From NCBI GenBank assembly GCA_022616085.1, contig JAKEFN010000045.1, positions 1 through 18,507 on the forward strand: DNA of 18,507 nt, given 5' to 3'. This stretch comes from a bacterium (lineage in GTDB: Bacteria > Patescibacteriota > Minisyncoccia > Phycocordibacterales > JAKEFN01). A program made the translations under genes and the position numbers. Positions within the stretch are counted from its first letter, which is position 1, and every line of letters begins with the position of its first letter. The notes under the pieces are model-generated. The model searched no databases. It saw only the letters and a list, made by a program, of their open reading frames with translations, and had not been told where the DNA came from. Below, piece after piece: positions 1 through 5,206 of this stretch.

Positions 1-2
1 AC

Positions 3-587
3 GGGACGCTTTGCCGCGAGCGGTTTTATGAAAGAACGGTCAAGCAGTTTCGGCCTGATATATATGAGTGGATAGAGGAGTATATTTTTGGTGAAGACGG
101 CGTAGAGCTTCTCCATGACTGGATGCGCGGACGAAAGATATCGGCGGACATAAATCACTATATTACATCGCACGCCGATATCCCGTTTGAGGCGCTCCAG
201 TGGTCGCTCTTTGACAGCGCGAGGAGGATGCGAATAGAGCCGGAAATGATGAAAATTGCGGCGCGGTTTCATGGCCGAGGAATAAAGATCGGCATCATTA
301 CCGACAATATGGACGTTTTTTCGGATATCACGATATATGCGGCTGGGCTTCGCCCCATTTTTCATCCGATAGTGAACTCTGCGGACCACGGCATTTTGAA
401 GTGTGATCGAAACGGCGAGCTCTTTGACCGCGCGGTTCTCATGCTTGACGAGAAGGACTTTTCGAGTACGCTTTTGATAGACGATTCGTCCGAGGTATGC
501 ACGCTCTTTACCGCGAAAGGCGGCGTCGCGCATCATTTTAAAAAAGTTCGGGCGTTTAACCAATATCTGGAGGAAATGTTGAAATGA
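3..587 (+). CDS. HAD-superfamily hydrolase, 5' end cut by window edge
   Basis: The frame is open from the left edge, so this is the C-terminal 194 residues of a longer protein. An internal ATG at 123 is not needed as the start. The first visible residues, G-T-L, are what normally follows the catalytic DxD of HAD motif I (DxDGTL), so the nucleophile probably lies just outside the window. Further on, IGIITDN (around 285-310) fits motif II, with its Thr after a hydrophobic strand. A Lys in the GILKCDRNGELFDRA stretch fits motif III, and LLIDDS (around 475-490) fits motif IV with paired acids. An alpha-helical cap would lie between motifs I and II. HAD proteins of this layout are usually phosphatases acting on small phosphorylated metabolites; the substrate cannot be told. 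The stop overlaps the guaA start (ATGA), so the two are probably co-translated. That makes a nucleotide-related role possible but unproven. Confidence 0.75.
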   Translation, partial: GTLCRERFYERTVKQFRPDIYEWIEEYIFGEDGVELLHDWMRGRKISADINHYITSHADIPFEALQWSLFDSARRMRIEPEMMKIAARFHGRGIKIGIITDNMDVFSDITIYAAGLRPIFHPIVNSADHGILKCDRNGELFDRAVLMLDEKDFSSTLLIDDSSEVCTLFTAKGGVAHHFKKVRAFNQYLEEMLK

Positions 588-2131
588 AGAGAGATATGAT
601 CGCGGTGATTGATTTTGGCGGCCAGTATGCGCATTTGATTGCGCGGAGGATACGCGAAGATTGTAATGTAAAAACCGAAATTTTTCCGTTTGATATTCCG
701 GCGGATGAGCTTGCGCTTCACGCGCCTTCCGGCATCATCCTGACCGGCGGACCGAAATCGGTGAATGATAAAGACGCGCCGCTTCCCGACCATGGAATTT
801 TTGGGCTTGGTGTGCCGATCCTCGGTATTTGCTATGGCGCGCAAGTAATAGGGAAAATGTTTGGCGGGATTGTCGCTCCGGCGAAGAAAAAAGAATTTGG
901 CGGAGAGAATCTCTATTTCAAAAATGCTCCGTTTTTTGAATTTATGGCGAGTCCGATTACAGCATGGTTCTCGCATGAAGATGAAGTGGCGAAACTTCCC
1001 CATGGGTTCAAGGCCATTGCATGGACGGGCAATTGTGCCAATGCGGCTTTCGCGGACGCGCAAAGAAATATATACGCCGTTCAATTTCATCCCGAAGTCA
1101 GCCACACACATTCTGGGCGCGTGATGCTCGCAAATTTTGTGAAAATGATATGCGGCGCGGATGAGAGCTGGACTGCCGGATCAATTGCGGACGAGCTTAT
1201 CGCCAAAATAAAAGAGACTGTGGGCGACGGGGAAGTGCTCTGCGCTGTTTCAGGAGGCGTCGATTCTTTTGTGACCGCGGTACTGCTTCACCGAGCCATC
1301 GGCGACCGGCTTCACGCCATTACCGTTGACAACGGCCTGCTCCGGAAAGGCGATACAGAACATGTGACGCGAATATTCAAGGAGCTCGGCGTCAAAAATT
1401 TCTATGCGATTCCCGCGGAGGACTTATTCTTGAGCCGTCTCGCCGGAATAACCGATCCGGAAAAGAAGCGGAAAACTATCGGCAGGGCATTTTATGATGT
1501 TTTTTCAATGTTCGCGCTTGAACGGCTGTATTCGTATAGCATCCGTTTCTTTGCGCAAGGGACGATCTATCCGGATTGGATTGAGTCGGGGCGCGCGAGC
1601 AAACACGCGGAGACCATCAAGTCTCACCATAACGCGGAAAAACTTCCCGAAAATTTTGGCCTTGCGCTTCTTGAACCGATTAGAGAGCTCTACAAGGACG
1701 AGGTTCGCCGTGTGGGCGAAGAGCTTGGGATCCCGCATGATTTTCTTTGGCGGCATCCTTTTCCGGGTCCTGGGCTTGGTGTCAGGGTAATCGGTGAAAT
1801 TACGAAAGAAAATACAGCTATTCTTCGCGAGGCGGACGCCATTTTTATTGAGGAGCTGAAGAAGACCGGCGAGTATGATCGTATCGCGCAGGCATTCGCT
1901 GTATTTCTCCCCATTAAAGCGGTTGGTGTTCAAGGAGACGGACGCGCATACGGTCCCGTCATTGCGCTTCGGGCGGTTGTTACGGATGATTTTATGACCG
2001 CGCGCCCGCACGAGTTTCACTTTTCAGATCTTGTAAATATTGGGAACCGCATCATTCGTGAAGTTCCGGAAGTCAGCCGCGTTGTATACGACATAACTGA
2101 AAAACCTCCCGCAACGATTGAGTGGGAGTAA
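584..2131 (+). CDS. guaA: GMP synthase (glutamine-hydrolysing)
   Basis: This cytosolic enzyme converts XMP to GMP with ATP and glutamine, the last step of guanine nucleotide synthesis. The 515 residues are close to the usual 510-525. The N-terminal class I glutamine amidotransferase domain (about 5-190) carries the nucleophile Cys83 in ILGICYGAQ and the His169/Glu171 pair in FHPEV. The ATP pyrophosphatase domain follows, with the P-loop SGGVDS at 223-228 and then the TVDNGLLRKG stretch. The C-terminal dimerisation domain contains HPFPGPGLGVRVIGE and ends in the characteristic KPPATIEWE. All catalytic landmarks are intact. The ATG overlaps the HAD stop, and GGAGG (569-573) lies 10 nt upstream of it. 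The next in-frame ATG (codon 5) is possible but would trim the first strand. Presence of guaA suggests that XMP or its precursors are available to this cell. Confidence 0.97.
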   Translation: MKRDMIAVIDFGGQYAHLIARRIREDCNVKTEIFPFDIPADELALHAPSGIILTGGPKSVNDKDAPLPDHGIFGLGVPILGICYGAQVIGKMFGGIVAPAKKKEFGGENLYFKNAPFFEFMASPITAWFSHEDEVAKLPHGFKAIAWTGNCANAAFADAQRNIYAVQFHPEVSHTHSGRVMLANFVKMICGADESWTAGSIADELIAKIKETVGDGEVLCAVSGGVDSFVTAVLLHRAIGDRLHAITVDNGLLRKGDTEHVTRIFKELGVKNFYAIPAEDLFLSRLAGITDPEKKRKTIGRAFYDVFSMFALERLYSYSIRFFAQGTIYPDWIESGRASKHAETIKSHHNAEKLPENFGLALLEPIRELYKDEVRRVGEELGIPHDFLWRHPFPGPGLGVRVIGEITKENTAILREADAIFIEELKKTGEYDRIAQAFAVFLPIKAVGVQGDGRAYGPVIALRAVVTDDFMTARPHEFHFSDLVNIGNRIIREVPEVSRVVYDITEKPPATIEWE

Positions 2132-2138
2132 CTTTTTT

Positions 2139-2173
2139 ATCCGGGTTGCCGACTATTCGCCTCCCGGATTTTT
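2139..2173 (+). terminator. Rho-independent terminator after guaA
   Basis: ATCCGGG (2139-2145) pairs with CCCGGAT (2163-2169) across a 17-nt loop, followed by a T run. It starts 8 nt after the guaA stop. The other strand has no T run, so it works only for guaA. Confidence 0.65.
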
Positions 2174-2221
2174 GTTTGGGATACCCGTATTCCATTTTCG
2201 GGCTTGCGGGTCCGGCGGTAG

Positions 2222-2246
2222 CCGTTCTATAAAAGGGCGGTTTTTT
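2222..2246 (+). terminator. Second hairpin with T tract in the convergent spacer
   Basis: CCGTTCT (2222-2228) pairs with AGGGCGG (2234-2240), with two G-U pairs and a 5-nt loop, followed by six T. It may back up the first terminator and stop plus-strand transcription before the convergent gene. No equally good terminator is visible for the minus-strand gene that ends at 2250. Confidence 0.5.
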
Positions 2247-2249
2247 GTT

Positions 2250-3149
2250 TCAAAACGTAAAAAAGTCATCTCGTTCGGGCGAGTAGCCGGCGGCGAGGAG
2301 TATCGGAGTTGAGTGCGCGAAGCCAATGGCGCCGTTTTTATCAATAACTATAATTCCTCCGCGACCATTTACTTTCTGAACAAGGATTTCAACCGCCTGT
2401 TTTGCCGCCCCTGCCGCATCCACTCCTCTGTAGAAAATAATGTCAGCAACCGTTTTTCCGATTACTACGCGAAGCAACTCTTCGCCGATCCCCGTCGCGG
2501 ATATGGCGCAGGTTTCGTTGTCGGCATATGTTCCGGCGCCGATAATCGGCGTGTCGCCGATGCGGCCGAATTTTTTGTTGACCAGTCCTCCTGTTGATGT
2601 CGCGGCGGCAAGGTTTCCATTCCTGTCCCGCGCGACCGCGCCCACAGTTCCCATTTTTTGCCCTTCCTGCATGGAATGGTCAAGTGCGGTTACGCCGGTC
2701 TTTTTTGCTTTGGCAAGCTGTTCCATGCGCGCGGTAGTTAAAAAATACTCCGGCGATTCAAAGGCGACTTTCTCCCTTCGCGCAAAAGTCGTAGCGCCGT
2801 CGCTCACAAGCAAGACATGCGGAGTTTTATCCATGACGAGTCGGGCGAGCTGAACCGGATTTTTGATTCCCGAAATACCGGCCACTGCACCCGCTTTGAG
2901 GTTGTTGCCATCCATGACAGCGGCATCCATTTCAACGCGACCTTCCGCATTCAAGACGGATCCTTTCCCAGCATTAAACAAAGGGTTATCTTCAAGCAGT
3001 GAGACGCATGCGACAACCGCATCAAGGGCCGAGACGCCGTTTTCCAAAAGAGACTTGCCAAGCGCAAGAACGGCGTCGAGACCTTTTTTATACTCCGCGG
3101 AACTCTCAACCGTTCCCGCTCCGCCGTGAATCATGAGAGATGTCTTCAT
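2250..3149 (-). CDS. Isoaspartyl peptidase / plant-type L-asparaginase (Ntn hydrolase)
   Basis: This family hydrolyses beta-aspartyl (isoaspartyl) dipeptides and, less well, L-asparagine. It matures by autocleavage into alpha and beta subunits. The start MIHGGAGTV (6-14) is the family signature. The nucleophile should be Thr168 in KMGTVGAVA, with cleavage between Gly167 and Thr168. The substrate-binding region FGRIGDTPIIGAGTYAD (194-210) and SATGIGEE (217-224) are present. At 299 residues the length is normal (about 300-320), so the protein looks intact. It could recycle damaged peptides or supply aspartate to a host-dependent cell. The gene lies 55 bp downstream of the ATP-grasp gene but is separated from it by a good terminator, so it probably has its own promoter. 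A TATATC box on the minus strand (3161-3166) ends 11 nt before the ATG, and there is no Shine-Dalgarno sequence. Confidence 0.93.
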   Translation of the reverse strand: MKTSLMIHGGAGTVESSAEYKKGLDAVLALGKSLLENGVSALDAVVACVSLLEDNPLFNAGKGSVLNAEGRVEMDAAVMDGNNLKAGAVAGISGIKNPVQLARLVMDKTPHVLLVSDGATTFARREKVAFESPEYFLTTARMEQLAKAKKTGVTALDHSMQEGQKMGTVGAVARDRNGNLAAATSTGGLVNKKFGRIGDTPIIGAGTYADNETCAISATGIGEELLRVVIGKTVADIIFYRGVDAAGAAKQAVEILVQKVNGRGGIIVIDKNGAIGFAHSTPILLAAGYSPERDDFFTF

Positions 3150-3167
3150 AACGTACTCATGATATAC

Positions 3168-3196
3168 AAAAAAAGGCAGACAATGAAGCGTCTGCC
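3168..3196 (-). terminator. Rho-independent terminator of the ATP-grasp gene
   Basis: On the minus strand GGCAGAC (3196-3190) pairs perfectly with GTCTGCC (3181-3175) over an 8-nt loop. Seven T (3174-3168) follow. It begins 8 nt after the upstream gene's stop and just before the asparaginase start, so it uncouples the two genes. Confidence 0.85.
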
Positions 3197-3204
3197 AAAA
3201 ATTT

Positions 3205-4236
3205 TTAAACGTACACGAGGCCGTTTAACGTGTCTCCGGCTCCGTGAATGCGGAGCGACGTTCGTCCCGCGAGGAAGCCTCCAAGGAGGCGGTATCGTTT
3301 CTCGCTCGGCACGTATACCGCATAGAGCCTCCAGATCCAGTATCGCCCCGCGAATACATCCGGAGGCGCAAAATGTTGAATAATATATTCTTCGTCCGAA
3401 AGAAAAGCGTCCCGAAGCAGATTCTCCATCTTTGAGCGCGTTTTGCAATCCTTCCGATAAAGGGAATTCGGCGTCCAGAAATTAGTGGACCTTGTGCCCC
3501 AGCCGCCTTTCGGTTTGAGGACGAACCCTTCCTTGAATTCTTCAAACAAGGAATCAAAAAGAACCTCGGAGTTTTTTATATATGCGGAAAGATACTTCGC
3601 GCCCTTTCCGCATTTTTTTTCAACGAGATATCCTTTATGCCCACCGCCGTGTTGGTGAAGAAGAAGGCACCTGCCTATATAGGGACGAACGATGTCCATA
3701 TCTTCCTCGCCGGCGCGGAGCCAGAGCGGGTATTTTAAGTTATTCGGTATTGATGAAACGTCCCCGATTTCTTCCGTTTCGATGCCTGAATATTCGAGCG
3801 ATTTCATAAAGATGCGAAGGTCTTCCCGCTGTGTTGCTCGAGATGGGGCTACGCCGAACGCGATGCGGGTTATGCCAAGCTCTTTGAGCGATAAGGCGAT
3901 GGCAGGCGCGAGCGACAATCCGAATGTTTCGAGCACGCCCATGCCGGCCGGATTTGACTCCACTTCGTAGATGCCGCGCGTTCCCGGGGCCATATCAAGG
4001 CGTATGAGCGGGGAGGGAATGTTCCAGCGCGAAAGCGAGAGATTAAGATTCGGCGCGTAATCAGCGCGATAAAGCGCCACCGCGCGGCAGACAATTTCCT
4101 GTGTTTTTTGTTCGACATATTCCCGTTCCTTATCGCTTATGCGGATGTGCAAGGGAACATACTGTATGCTCCACGATTCCCCGAATTGGAATGTTTGAGA
4201 GCATAAACTTGTTGCCGCACTTTTTTCGTAATCCAT
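3205..4236 (-). CDS. ATP-grasp-like protein of unknown substrate
   Basis: I do not recognise a named family for this 343-residue protein. The shape suggests an ATP-grasp carboxylate-amine ligase. YEVESNPAGMG (90-100) resembles a substrate-side motif. FVLKPKGGWGTRS (238-250) fits the nucleotide-binding strand with its lysine and the following glycine-rich loop. EEYIIQHFAPP (282-292) fits the adenine hinge. RLYAVY (303-308), the GG near 319-320 and the GDTLNG close to the C terminus fit the metal- and phosphate-binding end. The chain ends directly after that motif. No signal peptide or membrane segment is visible, so it is probably cytosolic. The start is well supported: a perfect AGGAGG lies 4 nt upstream of the ATG. 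It is preceded by a leader of about 187 nt and transcribed divergently from the membrane-protein gene. Alternatives are a glutathionylspermidine-synthase-like or peptide-ligase-like enzyme; I cannot choose between them. Confidence 0.6.
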   Translation of the reverse strand: MDYEKSAATSLCSQTFQFGESWSIQYVPLHIRISDKEREYVEQKTQEIVCRAVALYRADYAPNLNLSLSRWNIPSPLIRLDMAPGTRGIYEVESNPAGMGVLETFGLSLAPAIALSLKELGITRIAFGVAPSRATQREDLRIFMKSLEYSGIETEEIGDVSSIPNNLKYPLWLRAGEEDMDIVRPYIGRCLLLHQHGGGHKGYLVEKKCGKGAKYLSAYIKNSEVLFDSLFEEFKEGFVLKPKGGWGTRSTNFWTPNSLYRKDCKTRSKMENLLRDAFLSDEEYIIQHFAPPDVFAGRYWIWRLYAVYVPSEKRYRLLGGFLAGRTSLRIHGAGDTLNGLVYV

Positions 4237-4240
4237 TTTT

Positions 4241-4246
4241 CCTCCT
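4241..4246 (-). promoter_or_regulatory. Perfect Shine-Dalgarno AGGAGG
   Basis: AGGAGG on the minus strand, four A before the ATG at 4236, fixes the start of the ATP-grasp gene. It is the strongest ribosome binding site in the window. Many neighbouring genes have none. Confidence 0.85.
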
Positions 4247-4289
4247 TAGATTGTCAAGGTTCTCAAGAACACCGTTAAAAGAAAAACGC

Positions 4290-4317
4290 CACCGCTTCGC
4301 GTGCAGTGGTGTTTTTT
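4290..4317 (+). terminator. Orphan terminator-like hairpin inside the ATP-grasp leader
   Basis: CACCGCT (4290-4296) pairs with AGTGGTG (4305-4311), with one G-U pair and an 8-nt loop, followed by six T. Read on the minus strand, the same stem has one A-C mismatch and is also followed by a T-rich tract (cgtttttctttt). No plus-strand gene ends upstream of it. It may stop stray plus transcription or act as an attenuator in the leader of the minus-strand gene. Confidence 0.5.
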
Positions 4318-4357
4318 GATGAATGAAAATCTGTGTTGAAACTAAAACCGCCGCACG

Positions 4358-4375
4358 TTTTTTCGTACGAAAAAA
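4358..4375. repeat. 18-bp perfect palindrome
   Basis: Six T, CGTACG, six A form an exact palindrome in the intergenic region. As RNA on either strand it can fold into a 7-bp stem with a GUAC loop. As DNA it could be a protein-binding site. It lies within the predicted leader of the ATP-grasp gene. Confidence 0.6.
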
Positions 4376-4429
4376 ATAAAGCTCGTCATCCAAATATTTA
4401 CAGTGCGCCTCGCAGTGTTCATTGATTCT

Positions 4430-4457
4430 ATTATCGCAGGTTTGATTACGGAGTCAA
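4430..4457 (-). promoter_or_regulatory. Minus-strand promoter for the ATP-grasp gene
   Basis: On the minus strand TTGACT (4457-4452), a 16-nt spacer, then GATAAT (4435-4430), preceded by TGC as an extended -10. The expected start near 4423 would give a leader of about 187 nt to the ATG at 4236. Confidence 0.65.
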
Positions 4458-4473
4458 GTTTTTGACCTTGACT
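4452..4473. promoter_or_regulatory. Inverted repeat linking two divergent -35 boxes
   Basis: AGTCAAG (4452-4458), 8 nt, CTTGACT (4467-4473) is a perfect 7-bp inverted repeat that includes the -35 boxes of both divergent promoters. It could be an operator for joint control. Two -35 boxes facing away from each other will by themselves create part of this symmetry. Confidence 0.4.
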
Positions 4474-4496
4474 TAATTTAAATTATAATTTATAGT
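4462..4496 (+). promoter_or_regulatory. Overlapping plus-strand promoters for the membrane-protein gene
   Basis: Two sets fit. TTGACC (4462-4467) has a 16-nt spacer to TATAAT (4484-4489). TTGACT (4468-4473) has a 17-nt spacer to TATAGT (4491-4496). Either gives a short leader that contains the AGGGAG of the gene at 4528. Confidence 0.75.
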
Positions 4497-4514
4497 AATT
4501 TTAATTTTCTGAAT

Positions 4515-4520
4515 AGGGAG
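4515..4520 (+). promoter_or_regulatory. AGGGAG ribosome binding site deciding a TTG start
   Basis: AGGGAG ends 7 nt before TTG 4528. The nearby ATG at 4524 is out of frame and hits a stop after four codons, so TTG is the best start of the membrane-protein gene. Confidence 0.7.
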
Positions 4521-4527
4521 AAAATGA

Positions 4528-5118
4528 TTGAAAACTGATGTTTTTTTGGGACTTACCGCCGGTAGTATGAATGTTATAGCATTTGTAATCTATAACATGC
4601 AGATGATTGTGGGCGTATCACAGCCGAACACGGCATCGCGGACGGTTTGGGCGTTTCTCACAGCCCTTAACTGCTTTTCATATTTTATGATGAGCAAGGA
4701 CTGGATCAAGAGCATTCTGCCCACCATGGGTTCGGTCGCATGTTTTGTGACATTCGTCTTGGCGCTTGTTATAGGCAAGCTTGAACCAATGAATTTGTTT
4801 GAATGGGGCGCACTTTGCCTATGTCTTGTGGCAGGCATTCAGTGGTGGATGTATCGGTCTGCAACCTATGCGCAGATGATAATGCAGGTGACGATTATCG
4901 TCTCATTCATTCCGACTTATGTGGGGGTCTGGACGGGTTCCGCCGTGGAAGCGCCGATCCCGTGGTTTCTCTGGGCTTTTGCCTTCGCCCTTGGCACAGC
5001 CGTCGTTTTGGTAAGATGGCAAGGTCGTTACCGTGATCTTGTTTATCCGGTCAATTGCTTTATCCTCCACGCCGGAGTTGGAGTTCTTGCGATTCCAGCT
5101 GTCCGAACATTTTTTTAA
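4528..5118 (+). CDS. Seven-helix membrane protein with internal duplication (PQ-loop/SWEET-like shape)
   Basis: This 196-residue protein is almost entirely hydrophobic. Probable membrane helices are at about 6-29, 37-56, 65-83, 90-108, 117-134, 145-163 and 170-189. The first three and last three helices look like a duplicated unit around a linker helix. IYNMQMIVGVSQPN..VWAFLTAL (21-47) can be laid over FIPTYVGVWTGSAVEAP..WFLWAFAF (127-153). A 3+1+3 arrangement with prolines at the loop is typical of PQ-loop/SWEET transporters, but I do not see enough sequence identity to name it, so this is inference from topology. It could import a small solute such as a sugar or metabolite. The gene stands alone between two divergent promoters and its own terminator, with a TTG start and a good ribosome binding site. 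Confidence 0.8.
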   Translation: MKTDVFLGLTAGSMNVIAFVIYNMQMIVGVSQPNTASRTVWAFLTALNCFSYFMMSKDWIKSILPTMGSVACFVTFVLALVIGKLEPMNLFEWGALCLCLVAGIQWWMYRSATYAQMIMQVTIIVSFIPTYVGVWTGSAVEAPIPWFLWAFAFALGTAVVLVRWQGRYRDLVYPVNCFILHAGVGVLAIPAVRTFF

Positions 5119-5139
5119 AGGAAAACATTAAAATATGCC

Positions 5140-5171
5140 AAGCCCTTGTTTAAACAACCTGGGCTTTTTTT
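5140..5171 (+). terminator. Rho-independent terminator of the membrane-protein gene
   Basis: AAGCCC (5140-5145) pairs with GGGCTT (5161-5166). The loop holds an inner TTGT/ACAA stem, and seven T follow. The T tract runs into the -35 box of the next promoter. Confidence 0.85.
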
Positions 5172-5198
5172 GAAACCGACCACTATGCGGTGTATAAT
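5170..5198 (+). promoter_or_regulatory. Strong promoter of the ATPase operon, nearly leaderless
   Basis: TTGAAA (5170-5175), a 17-nt spacer, TATAAT (5193-5198). The expected transcription start near 5205 leaves 0-2 nt before the ATG at 5207. The -35 box shares its first two bases with the preceding terminator's T tract. Confidence 0.8.
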
Positions 5199-5206
5199 GA
5201 TAAGTA

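Noticed and set aside
123..587. HAD hydrolase starting at ATG 123
   Set aside because: The frame is open to the window edge and begins with GTL, consistent with the residues just after motif I, so 123 is an internal Met.
4130..4393. Possible leader peptide ORF (TTG start) before the ATP-grasp gene
   Set aside because: It has no ribosome binding site and reads far into the ATP-grasp gene. Nothing suggests it is translated.
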